A stretch of DNA of 64,000 nt from Burkholderiales bacterium GJ-E10 (GTDB lineage: Bacteria; Pseudomonadota; Gammaproteobacteria; Burkholderiales; Burkholderiaceae_F). Location: assembly GCA_000828975.1 (NCBI GenBank), contig AP014683.1, positions 1,069,520-1,133,519 of the forward strand, in the 5' to 3' direction. The notes under the pieces were generated by a model that worked only from the letters and a program-made list of their open reading frames with translations, searched no databases and was not told the DNA's origin. A program made the translations under genes and the position numbers. Positions 41,530 through 49,051 of the stretch are shown here, piece after piece. How positions within the stretch are numbered: the stretch's first letter is position 1; each line of letters starts with the position of its first letter.

Positions 41530-41605
41530 GGTGGCTTCGGAATGGGTTTCGGATGGGGATGGCCACGCGGCGGAGGGGCGCGAGGTATCCGTAGACAACC
41601 TCGAT

Positions 41606-41885
41606 TTAGTGTAGCGCCTTGGCCAGGTTGGCACGAAACGAAGGATCGTCATCGATGTGCCATGACGCCGATGGTGCTTGCAGCGCGCAGGCGAGCGGCG
41701 GCTGCGCCCCGCCGGGGCCGGCTACGCGGTGGTCGCCCCTGCGGGGCGACTGCGCTGCGCTGCGCAGTCCGCGGGCGCACGGCCGAACTCGCGGCGCGGC
41801 CTGCGGCCGCTCTGCTCGGACATGCGGCCGTGAGTCAGAAGGGTGGGCGCGCTGGCGCGCGCCGCGCCCGCGGCCTTGTGCTGCT
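41606..41885 (+). repeat. Interspersed repeat copy B, left part, split by an IS
   Basis: The 52-bp module (41606-41657) is followed by a spacer with TGGTGCTTGCAGC and then the MITE-like element from its left terminal repeat (41691-41722) up to 41885. It matches copy A in inverted orientation. The right remainder of the element is at 43338-43385, ending with the terminal repeat 43354-43385. Joining 41885 to 43338 restores the order seen in copy A, which places the insertion precisely. Confidence 0.8.
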
Positions 41886-41901
41886 TATATGGACGCCTCC
41901 C

Positions 41902-42186
41902 TTGTGTCAAGCGAAGTCTTGAAGTTCTGGTATGGCGGTTCAACTGCGGTCTTATATCCGGCCTGTTCGTGCGGTTCGGATGTAATTCCGCCGCTGGCCT
42001 TGATGGTCATTCGCGAGGTCGGATCCCATCTCACCACAGGGCTTTGCGTGAAGCTTGCCCGAGCAGCGCATCGGATTTTCCGACCCACGGTCTGGCCGCT
42101 TGCCATCACCTCGTCAACTTCTCTCGCACACTCGTTTTGGCATCTGCCATTGTTTGTTGGTTATTTACCCTTCGGGGAAGCCGTAT
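41902..42186 (-). ncRNA. Candidate bridge/seek guide RNA region of the IS
   Basis: This non-coding end of the IS lies between the transposase stop and the end repeat. In the transposase sense it contains a small hairpin (TCGGAAAATCCGA, near 42081-42069), then GCTGCTCG (42067-42060), then GTGGTGAGATGG (42037-42026). The first equals the top strand of the target up to and just past the CT core. The second is the reverse complement of the right half-target CTCGCCAC apart from one wobble-compatible change. Two guides reading opposite target strands are what the IS110-family bridge RNA uses. RNA ends and promoter are not determined. Confidence 0.55.
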
Positions 42187-43212
42187 TCAGGCCGCCACGG
42201 GTGCGCTCGCCTTCCAGCTCGCGTCATAAGCGCGCCCGTGCCGGATTAATGCCCAGGCTGTTCTTGCAGTCTTGTTGGCCCATGCAACCGCAGCGACGTT
42301 CGTCGGTCGGCGCTCCAGGATCTTGGTGAACCATTCGGTGCGACTCTTCGATATTGCCACCGCGTGCGCACCGCTGATGAGCAGCGTGCGCAGATACGGG
42401 TCGCCGCGCTTGGTGATGCCGCCCATGCGAACCTTGCCGCCGGTCCCCTGATGACCCGGGCTCAGCCCCAGGCTGGCGGCAAACTCCCGCCCGTTGCGCC
42501 AGGCCTTGCCATCGCCCAGAACGGCCGCCAGGGCGGTCGCCCCCAAGACACCCACGCCCGGGATCTGGCGCAGCGCCTTGGCCGTCTCTGAGCTCTTTTG
42601 TACGGCGGCAATCTCGCCTTCGGCCACCTCGATGTTGTGCGCGATCTCCTTGAGCGTTCGCTGCAACTCATCGACCAGACGCACCATCAGCTCCGGCAAG
42701 CTCTCGTTAAATTGGGCGCGGCGCTCGGCCAGCACACGCAAGCCCGCATGGCGCCCTTGCGGCAGCACCACCCCGAACTCATACATCAGTCCCCGGAGCA
42801 TGTTGACGGTCGCTGTCTGCGTGGTGATCCAATGCGACCTGATCCGGTGCAGCGACTGGATGGCTTGCTGGTCACAGCTCTTGATCGGAACGCGCCGGAT
42901 ATCCTCGTGCGAGGCCGCGACCCAGATTGCTCGCGCATCGGCGGCATCATCCTTGTTGCCGCGCACGAACGCACGCACCTGCTTGGCGGGCAGCAACTCG
43001 GGCTCATGACCCATCGCGACAAGACGGCGGGCCCAATGGTGGGCACCCCCACAAGCCTCCATCACGATCCTGGCCGGCTGAAGCTGTGCGAAGAACTCCG
43101 AGAGCTTGGCGCGGCTGAGCTTCTTACGGTGGATCTCCCCGCTGGCGGGATCAACCCAATGAACCTGGAATACATGCTTGGCAAGATCCACTGCATAGGT
43201 TGTAGCATCCAT
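42187..43212 (-). CDS. IS110/IS1111-family transposase
   Basis: 341 residues from ATG 43212 (MDATTYAVDLAKHVFQVHW). The N-terminal DEDD/RuvC-like domain starts with DLAKHVFQVH and includes ARIVMEACGGAHHWAR and the KDDAADARAI block. A coiled region leads to the C-terminal Transposase_20 domain (IPGVGVLGATALAAVLGDG and ITKRGDPYLRTLLISGA), which holds the serine nucleophile in this family. The frame looks intact, with no internal stop. In-frame sequence upstream to 43455 crosses the IS end into repeat DNA and is not part of the protein. Confidence 0.93.
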   Translation of the reverse strand: MDATTYAVDLAKHVFQVHWVDPASGEIHRKKLSRAKLSEFFAQLQPARIVMEACGGAHHWARRLVAMGHEPELLPAKQVRAFVRGNKDDAADARAIWVAASHEDIRRVPIKSCDQQAIQSLHRIRSHWITTQTATVNMLRGLMYEFGVVLPQGRHAGLRVLAERRAQFNESLPELMVRLVDELQRTLKEIAHNIEVAEGEIAAVQKSSETAKALRQIPGVGVLGATALAAVLGDGKAWRNGREFAASLGLSPGHQGTGGKVRMGGITKRGDPYLRTLLISGAHAVAISKSRTEWFTKILERRPTNVAAVAWANKTARTAWALIRHGRAYDASWKASAPVAA

Positions 43213-43337
43213 CGTGGGGCCTCCGTCATCGAGTGGTTGCGAGAACCTCCACTTTGGCACTTGATGCCGTTGCACGCGAGGCCCCCCGATCAAGCAGCTT
43301 GGGAGCGCGGCGAAGGTGGGAGGCGTCCATACCATCT

Positions 43338-43385
43338 CGCCACCGCGTCCTATGCCGGCCCCGGCGGGGCGCAGCCACCGCTCGC
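43338..43385 (+). repeat. Interspersed repeat copy B, right part
   Basis: The remainder of the MITE-like element after the IS. It continues CGCCACCGCG exactly where 41885 broke off and ends in the right terminal repeat (43354-43385). That repeat pairs with 41691-41722 with one mismatch across its 32 bp. The promoter of the blaI-type operon begins 33 bp further on. Confidence 0.75.
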
Positions 43386-43418
43386 AGCCACGACCTCCAC
43401 CGGGTGAGCAGACTGGTG

Positions 43419-43447
43419 TTGACCGGTTACGACTATTGTCGTAGCGT
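43419..43447 (+). promoter_or_regulatory. Promoter with BlaI-type operator in the spacer
   Basis: A -35 TTGACC (43419-43424) is followed after 17 bp by a weak -10 TAGCGT (43442-43447). A perfect inverted repeat, TACGACTATTGTCGTA (43428-43443), fills the spacer. The TAC...GTA dyad resembles BlaI/MecI operators, and its place would block RNA polymerase. The predicted RNA start falls at or next to the ATG at 43454, and no Shine-Dalgarno is present, so the repressor message may be leaderless. Confidence 0.6.
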
Positions 43448-43453
43448 GGCGCC

Positions 43454-43849
43454 ATGGCCGATTTCCGCCTTCCCGCCGACGATCTCGAGTACGCGGTGCT
43501 TGCCGCGCTCTGGGCGCTGCGCGCCGCGTCGGTGCGCGCGCTGCACGAGCGGGTAGGGGTTCCGGCCGGCCATGTCTACACGACCACCGCCAAGGTGGTG
43601 GACCGTCTGCGCGAGAAGGGATTGGTGACGCGCCGTCGCGAGGGCGGAGCGTTCGTCTATCTCCCGGCCGTCGAGCGCGGCGAAGTCGAACGAGCGCGTG
43701 CGCGCCATCTGGTGCACCGCTTCCTGGGACCCGGTCCCCATGCCGCGGTCGCGGCGCTGGTCGACGCGGTCGACGAACTCGATCCCGGATTGCTCGCGGA
43801 ACTCGAGCGGGCGATTCGCAGCAAGCGGAGGGCGGGACATGGAGCGTGA
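43454..43849 (+). CDS. BlaI/MecI/CopY-family repressor
   Basis: 131 residues. A winged-helix DNA-binding domain occupies about 5-75 (LEYAVLAALWALRAASVRALHERVG, TTTAKVVDRLREKGLVTRRREGGAFVYLP). A helical dimerisation region follows. In the Bla/Mec systems this repressor is cleaved after the sensor protease is activated. It overlaps the M56 gene by 11 bp, the normal repressor-sensor pairing. The dyad just upstream is its likely operator, which would make the operon autoregulated. Confidence 0.88.
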   Translation: MADFRLPADDLEYAVLAALWALRAASVRALHERVGVPAGHVYTTTAKVVDRLREKGLVTRRREGGAFVYLPAVERGEVERARARHLVHRFLGPGPHAAVAALVDAVDELDPGLLAELERAIRSKRRAGHGA

Positions 43850-44735
43850 AACGCTGCTCGTCACCTTGCTAGTCGGGTTCGGCGGCGCCGCCGTGCAGGC
43901 CCTGGCGCTGTTGCCGCGCCGTACCTGCGGCGATTCCTCGCCGCAGGTTGCCGAGCGTCGCGCGTGGCGGCAACTGTGGCTGCCGCTGCAACCGCTGTTC
44001 GTGCTCGGCGCATGGCTTGCCGGCTGGGCGCTGCGCGAACCCGATCCGGTGCCGGACCGCATGGCCCCCGGCATCCTGATGGCCATCAGCCTGCCGTTCG
44101 CGCTGGTCGCGATCCGTGCCGCCGTGCGGGCCGTCCGGGCGGTCGTCCGCGCCCCGCGGGATCTGCCGATCTACACCGTGGGCCTCTTGCGCCCGCAGGT
44201 CGTGTTTTCGCCGTTTCTGGCCAGGAGCCTCGAGGAAGGTCCGGTGCGTGCGGCCTGGGAACACGAGCAGGCGCATGTCCGGCATCGCGATCCGTTGCGG
44301 ATCTGGCTGGCCCAGATCGCAACCGATCTGCAGTGGCCCTGCCCCGGGGCGCGTCGCCGTTTCACGGCCTGGCTCGAAATCCTGGAGTGCGCCCGCGACG
44401 ATGAGGCGCGCGGCGGCGGCGCATCCGGGGTCGATCTCGCCGCCGCGGTCCTGGCGATCGCGCGCATGGTGTCCACGGCGTTGCCGCCGGGCGGAGCGCC
44501 GGAGGAGACAGCGGTCGACGCGGCCCTGATCGGTCGCGGGCGGGCGTTGCAGGGGCGGATCGCGCGGCTGCTGTCCTCGCTGCCCGAGTCTGCAGGAGCG
44601 CCGGCGCGAAGCTGCTTCGATCCGCCGGCGTCGTGGGCCGTCGCCGCGGTCGTGCTCCTGATCGCAGGGGGCGTCGGTGCCGCTTGCGGCGAGCAGGTGC
44701 TGCGGCCGATTCTTGCCTGGACATGGTCGATCTGA
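43839..44735 (+). CDS. BlaR1-like M56 metallopeptidase without sensor domain
   Basis: 298 residues, about half the length of BlaR1. Several membrane helices (about 4-26, 47-66, 77-98, and one at 270-290) surround a zinc protease motif HEQAH (142-146). A plausible third ligand is in LEILECARDDEA. The C-terminal penicillin-binding sensor domain of BlaR1/MecR1 is absent; only a short tail follows the last helix. The signal is therefore probably not a beta-lactam. By analogy it should trigger loss of the BlaI-type repressor. It overlaps the adaptor gene by 13 bp. Confidence 0.85.
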   Translation: MERETLLVTLLVGFGGAAVQALALLPRRTCGDSSPQVAERRAWRQLWLPLQPLFVLGAWLAGWALREPDPVPDRMAPGILMAISLPFALVAIRAAVRAVRAVVRAPRDLPIYTVGLLRPQVVFSPFLARSLEEGPVRAAWEHEQAHVRHRDPLRIWLAQIATDLQWPCPGARRRFTAWLEILECARDDEARGGGASGVDLAAAVLAIARMVSTALPPGGAPEETAVDAALIGRGRALQGRIARLLSSLPESAGAPARSCFDPPASWAVAAVVLLIAGGVGAACGEQVLRPILAWTWSI

Positions 44736-45820
44736 TTGCCTTGCGTCCGCCGTGGCGCGGGCGAACGGGACGGTTGCGTTGCGCGGCGCTCTGCATGCCG
44801 CTTTGCATGCTCCTGCTGGCGGGCATGTCCCGGACGGCGGCCGCCGCCGGCGATACCGACGTCGTTGCCGTCCGCGTGCAGATGCTGCCTCGATCCTGGA
44901 CCGCGTACGGGCAGATCGTCCCGACAGCGATCCTCGCGGTGCGCAGTGTCGATCCCGGCACCTTGCGCGGCCTCCACGTCGTACCGGGCAGCGCCGTGGC
45001 CGCCGGGGACCTGCTTGCCCAGGTCGGCGGGCCGCGCGTGCAATCGCTGCTGACCGCTTGCGAACAGGCCTTGCGCGGTGCACAGGCGCAGGAATCCGCC
45101 GCCCGGCGTGCGCTGGCGATCGTTCGGCGCGAATGGACCAACCAGTTGGCGACGCGGCAGACGGTCGATACGGCGCAGCGCGACTGGCAGGTTGCGCGTG
45201 CCGCGGTGCGGACCGCGGCGGCACAGCTTCGGGCGGCCCGGGCGCTTCGGATCGTCCGTGCGCCGGTGGCCGGGACGGTGATCGCGATCCAGGCCGCGGA
45301 CGGCGAGGAGTTGTCGGCGGGGGAAACCATCCTGACCCTCATGCCGGCGGGCAGGCTGTGGATCGGCGCCGCATGCTATGGCGCCGACGCGGCGGCGCTG
45401 CATGCCGGGATGACCGGGCGCTTTCGGCCCGCCGGCGGCGGTGACGCGATCCCGGTGCGGGTGGTTTCGGTCGCGTCGGGCATCGCGGCCGACGGCCGCC
45501 GAACCGTCGGCCTTCTGCCGACGTCGCCAACGTTGCCGGCATGGTGGGAGAGCGGGCAATGGGGAACGGTCGAGATCGAGGGACCGGCGCGCCGGATGGC
45601 CGCGGTGCCGACCTCGGCGTTGATCCTGGATCACGGTCGGTGGTGGGTGCTCGTGCGTACCGCGCAGGGGGACCGGCCTCAGGAAGTGACGCCGGGGGCG
45701 ACGCGCGGCTGGCAGACCTGGATCGCCTCCGGCCTGCAGCCGGGGCAGCGGGTCGTCGTCCGCGACGCGTTTCTCGAATACCACCGTGGCATTGCCGAAT
45801 CGTTCCAACCTCCCGACTGA
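44723..45820 (+). CDS. RND periplasmic adaptor (membrane fusion protein)
   Basis: 365 residues. An N-terminal signal or anchor (CMPLCMLLLAGMSRTAAAA) is followed by a split biotinyl-lipoyl hairpin (ILAVRSVDPGTLRGLHVVPGSAVAAGDLLAQVGG and IVRAPVAGTVIAIQAADGEELSAGETILTL). The coiled coil between the halves is short. Beta-barrel and membrane-proximal domains complete the fold. It links an RND pump to an outer-membrane channel, but no channel gene is present. No His/Met-rich metal-binding stretch is seen. Confidence 0.9.
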   Translation: MVDLIALRPPWRGRTGRLRCAALCMPLCMLLLAGMSRTAAAAGDTDVVAVRVQMLPRSWTAYGQIVPTAILAVRSVDPGTLRGLHVVPGSAVAAGDLLAQVGGPRVQSLLTACEQALRGAQAQESAARRALAIVRREWTNQLATRQTVDTAQRDWQVARAAVRTAAAQLRAARALRIVRAPVAGTVIAIQAADGEELSAGETILTLMPAGRLWIGAACYGADAAALHAGMTGRFRPAGGGDAIPVRVVSVASGIAADGRRTVGLLPTSPTLPAWWESGQWGTVEIEGPARRMAAVPTSALILDHGRWWVLVRTAQGDRPQEVTPGATRGWQTWIASGLQPGQRVVVRDAFLEYHRGIAESFQPPD

Positions 45821-45823
45821 TTC

Positions 45824-48800
45824 ATGACGGCCGACGACCCTTCCGTACCGCGCTGGCTGCGGCGCCGGGTGCTGTGGCTGCTCGTGCTCGCCGCCGTGCT
45901 GGCGTGGGCGGCGGATGCGCTCCTGCGTACGCCCGTGGAGGTGCTGCCGCAGTTCGCCTACCCGCAGATCCGCGTCAATGCGCACCTGCCGGGGACCAGT
46001 GCGACCGAACTGGAGCATCTCGTCGTCGATCCCCTGGAGAGCCGGATCCTGACCCTGACCGGCCTGCGCAGCGTGCGCTCGGTGATGGGCAACGGCACGG
46101 CGGAGATCGACGTGCGGTTTCGCCGGGGGAGCAGCGCGCAGATCGACCTGCAGGCGGTGAACGGGGCGATCGATCGCGCCCGCGGAGATCTGCCGGCGCA
46201 GGTCCGTCCGGTGGCGGAGATCCTGGGAAATGCCATCAACGAAGTCGCGGACTACACGGCGGAGATCCCGGCCGGCGTCGCGCCGGCCCGGGTGCAGCGG
46301 ATGGTGGCGGCCGACATCGTTCCGGCGTTGCGCGCGGTTCCCGGCGTGCAGTTCGTCAACGTGTTCGGCGCCGGCAACGAGGCACTGTGGATCCAGCCCG
46401 ACCTCGACGCCATGCGCCGCTACGGCGTGAGCGTGGTGCAGATCGTGCAGGCGGGGCATTCGCAGGTCCTGCTCGAACCCGCGGGGTACGTCACCCTCGG
46501 CCACAACGACGTGCTGATCGAAGCCCGCAGCTTGCCCACGGATATCGAGGCGCTGGAGCGGATTCCGGTTGCGGCCCGGGACGGACCGATTCCGCTGCGG
46601 GCATTGGCGCGGGTGGTTCGCGCCCCGGAACCCACACACGGCGCCGTGTCGCTGGACGGGCGTCCCAGCGTTGCGCTCAGCGTGATCAAGCAGCCCGGCG
46701 CGTCGACGCGCGCCGTCACGCGAGCCATCCGGACGGTGCTGGACGAAACCCGCGCGCAGCTCCCTCCGGGGGTCCGCTGGGTGCAGACCTACGACCAAGG
46801 CCATCTGGTCGCGCTCGTCGGCGCCGATCTCGGGCGCAACCTTGTGATCGGCGCGGCACTGGCGGTGCTGGTCCTCTTCTGGGTGCTGGGCGCGGGACGC
46901 GGAATCGTCGTCCTCGCATGCAGCATTCCGCTGTCGCTGGCCCTTGCCGTCGCAGCGCTGCGCGCGCTGGGGCAGGACCTGAACCTGATGACCTTCGGTG
47001 CGTTGTCGGTCGCCGTCGGGCTGCTGGCCGATGACGCGATTCTCGTCCTCGAGAGCATTCACCATCGATGGGAGTCGGGCGACGCGCATTGGCAGGGAAT
47101 CCGCACCGGCGTCCGGAACATCCTGGTTCCCGACATCACCGGCACGCTCACCAATGTTGCGATCTACGTGCCGCTGCTCTTCGTCGGCGGTGTGATGGGC
47201 CTGTTCTTCATCCCGTTTGCGTGGGCGATGATCGTTGCGCTATCGGCCTCGCTGCTCGTATCGCTGACGCTCATTCCGCTGGGCCTGGGTTTTCTCGGTG
47301 CGCGGCCGTCTGCGGGCACGAGCGCCGGGCGGCGCTTCCTGCGCGGTCTGCAGCGTGCGAACGAACGGCTGTTTGCATGGGTCGCGCGGGCCCCCCGCAC
47401 CAGTCTGGCGATCACCGTCGGGGTGCTGCTGATCAGTCTCGCTGGACTGGCGCTGGTGCCCGTCGACTTTCTTCCGCTGCCCAACGAAGGCGCGCTGCTG
47501 GAGGCGTTCACGCTTCCCCCGGGGGCTTCCCTGCTCGATACGCGTGCGGCAGCACGGACGATCACGCAGCGGCTGCTGCGCGATCCGGCCGTGGCCCACG
47601 TGTATGTCCGCATCGGCTCGGCATCGTCCACGACCTATACCGAACCCGCGTATGCCGGCGAGATCCAGGTGGCGCTCAAGCCGAGCGTCGGTGTCAATGC
47701 CCTGGACGCGATCGGCGCGCGCATCGGTCGCGAATCGCAGCTCCCGGGCGTGCAACGGGCGGTCGATACGCCGACCATCGAGCGCGTGGGCGAGAGCCTC
47801 TCCGGGTTGTCGCAGCCGTTCGTGGTGCATGTGTTCGGCGCCGCCGTACCCGAGTTGCGCCGGCTCTCCGAGGAAATCACCGCGCGCCTGTGCCGCATCC
47901 ACGCATTGCAGGACGTCTTCGACAACGACGGCTATCCGGTGACGCAGTTGCAGATCGAACCCCGGGCGCTCGCGCTGACGGTCCACGGACTGACCCCCGC
48001 CGCGCTCTATGCCCAGATCGGGCCGCTGATCGGCGGCCAGGTCGTGGGCCTCGTACCGGAGGGCAATGTCCCCTTGGATCTCTATCTGCGGCTTGCCGAT
48101 GCGCCGCAACACACCGTCCCCGAGCTGGCGGCGCTGCCGATCCGCACGCAAGGGGGCTGGACGCCCTTGGGCGAACTGGCGAGGCTGACCCTGGTCGAAA
48201 CGCCCGATCAGATCCGGCACATCGCCGGCGCCCGCGCTCTCGACATCGTGGCCACGCCGAACGGCCCGCTGGGCAGCACCGAGGCGGCGGCCCGGCGCGC
48301 CGTGGCCGATCTGCACCTGCCGCCCGGATACCGCATCGCCTTCGGCGGTCTGGCGGCCGAACTCGAGCAGGCCGCGCTGGGTCTGCTCCTGGCGGCCGCG
48401 GCGGCGGTCGCGATCGTGATCGGCATCCTGTTGTTGCAGTTCGACGGCCTGCTGGTTCCCGGAATCCTGCTGCTCGAGATTCCGCTGGCGCTGACCGGAG
48501 GCACGGTGGCCCTGGTGGCGAGCGGCGTCGGCCTGAACGCCACCGGCCTGATCGGCTTTCTGACCTTGGTGGGTATCGGGCTGCGCCACAGCATCGTGCT
48601 GCTCGATCGGGCCCGTCGCAACGAGCGCGCCGGCATGCCGGTCGAGGACGCGGTGCGCGAAGCGATCCAGGTGCGCTTCCGGCCGATCGTGCTGACCGCA
48701 GCCACCGCCGCGCTCGGCATGCTGCCGACCGCCTTGGGCCTGGGCCAGGGGGCCGCGCCGGAACAGGGACTGGCGGTGGTGATCCTGGGTGGCCTGGTCT

Positions 48801-48874
48801 GGAGCGCGGTGCGCAGCACCAACCTGATTCCCGCGCTATACCTGTACTGGCGCCGCAGGCAGATCGGCCGGTAG
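45824..48874 (+). CDS. RND efflux permease of the BlaI-controlled operon
   Basis: 1,016 residues with the full RND layout: first helix, large periplasmic loop, TM2-6, a second loop and TM8-12. The TM4 relay reads GLLADDAILVLESIHHRW (Asp403, Asp404). Sequence features such as VLPQFAYPQIRVNAHLPGTSATELEHLVVDPLESRIL and GVQFVNVFGAGNEALWIQPD recall CusA/CzcA metal pumps, whereas the DD pair resembles drug pumps. The substrate class is therefore uncertain. No methionine triad typical of CusA is evident. ATG 45824 lies 3 bp after the adaptor stop. Confidence 0.92.
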   Translation: MTADDPSVPRWLRRRVLWLLVLAAVLAWAADALLRTPVEVLPQFAYPQIRVNAHLPGTSATELEHLVVDPLESRILTLTGLRSVRSVMGNGTAEIDVRFRRGSSAQIDLQAVNGAIDRARGDLPAQVRPVAEILGNAINEVADYTAEIPAGVAPARVQRMVAADIVPALRAVPGVQFVNVFGAGNEALWIQPDLDAMRRYGVSVVQIVQAGHSQVLLEPAGYVTLGHNDVLIEARSLPTDIEALERIPVAARDGPIPLRALARVVRAPEPTHGAVSLDGRPSVALSVIKQPGASTRAVTRAIRTVLDETRAQLPPGVRWVQTYDQGHLVALVGADLGRNLVIGAALAVLVLFWVLGAGRGIVVLACSIPLSLALAVAALRALGQDLNLMTFGALSVAVGLLADDAILVLESIHHRWESGDAHWQGIRTGVRNILVPDITGTLTNVAIYVPLLFVGGVMGLFFIPFAWAMIVALSASLLVSLTLIPLGLGFLGARPSAGTSAGRRFLRGLQRANERLFAWVARAPRTSLAITVGVLLISLAGLALVPVDFLPLPNEGALLEAFTLPPGASLLDTRAAARTITQRLLRDPAVAHVYVRIGSASSTTYTEPAYAGEIQVALKPSVGVNALDAIGARIGRESQLPGVQRAVDTPTIERVGESLSGLSQPFVVHVFGAAVPELRRLSEEITARLCRIHALQDVFDNDGYPVTQLQIEPRALALTVHGLTPAALYAQIGPLIGGQVVGLVPEGNVPLDLYLRLADAPQHTVPELAALPIRTQGGWTPLGELARLTLVETPDQIRHIAGARALDIVATPNGPLGSTEAAARRAVADLHLPPGYRIAFGGLAAELEQAALGLLLAAAAAVAIVIGILLLQFDGLLVPGILLLEIPLALTGGTVALVASGVGLNATGLIGFLTLVGIGLRHSIVLLDRARRNERAGMPVEDAVREAIQVRFRPIVLTAATAALGMLPTALGLGQGAAPEQGLAVVILGGLVWSAVRSTNLIPALYLYWRRRQIGR

Positions 48875-48970
48875 GCGGGGACCTTCCTGCGTCCGCCGGG
48901 GGCGGCGGCGCGGGAAGCGCCCATCGCGCATCGCCGCGGGCCGATGCCGGCGCGCGACTGACGCCGGTCA

Positions 48971-49018
48971 CGGTGCGGCCGGCGGCTTGGTGCCAACCTT
49001 GGCGGTGTTACCGCACCG
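48971..49018 (+). promoter_or_regulatory. Inverted repeat before the P-type ATPase gene
   Basis: An 8-bp inverted repeat, CGGTGCGG (48971-48978) with CCGCACCG (49011-49018), encloses a smaller dyad TTGGTGCCAA (48987-48996). It lies in the 177-bp gap between the pump and ATPase genes. It could be an internal promoter's operator, an attenuator, or an RNA-processing site that sets unequal expression of the two genes. No clear -35/-10 was found. Confidence 0.3.
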
Positions 49019-49051
49019 GGGCGCTGACCGGAGACGGGAAGGGGTTCGAGA

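Larger units (their letters stand above)
41886..43337 (-). mobile_element. IS110-family element, IS1111 subgroup
   Basis: About 1,452 bp. It carries near-terminal perfect 13-bp inverted repeats, ATGGACGCCTCCC (41889-41901) and GGGAGGCGTCCAT (43318-43330); such sub-terminal repeats mark the IS1111 subgroup. The long non-coding end (about 300 bp) is downstream of the transposase, also an IS1111 trait. No flanking target duplication is seen other than a CT dinucleotide at both junctions (41884-41885 and 43336-43337), the kind of core shared in IS110-type recombination. The target is the MITE-like repeat at GCTG-CT-CGCCAC. Confidence 0.85.

Noticed and set aside
41844-42250. Small plus-strand frames across the IS left end
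   Set aside because: They straddle the repeat-IS junction and have no start context; the region reads better as non-coding guide-RNA sequence.
43213-43455. N-terminal extension of the transposase to 422 residues
   Set aside because: The extra residues come from the IS end and flanking repeat DNA. The family starts at the MDATTYAVDLAK methionine.
45824-48874. Assignment of the second RND pump as a CusA copper/silver exporter
   Set aside because: Some N-terminal blocks are CusA/CzcA-like, but the TM4 pair is DD and no methionine-rich path or metal-binding adaptor is seen, so the substrate is left open.
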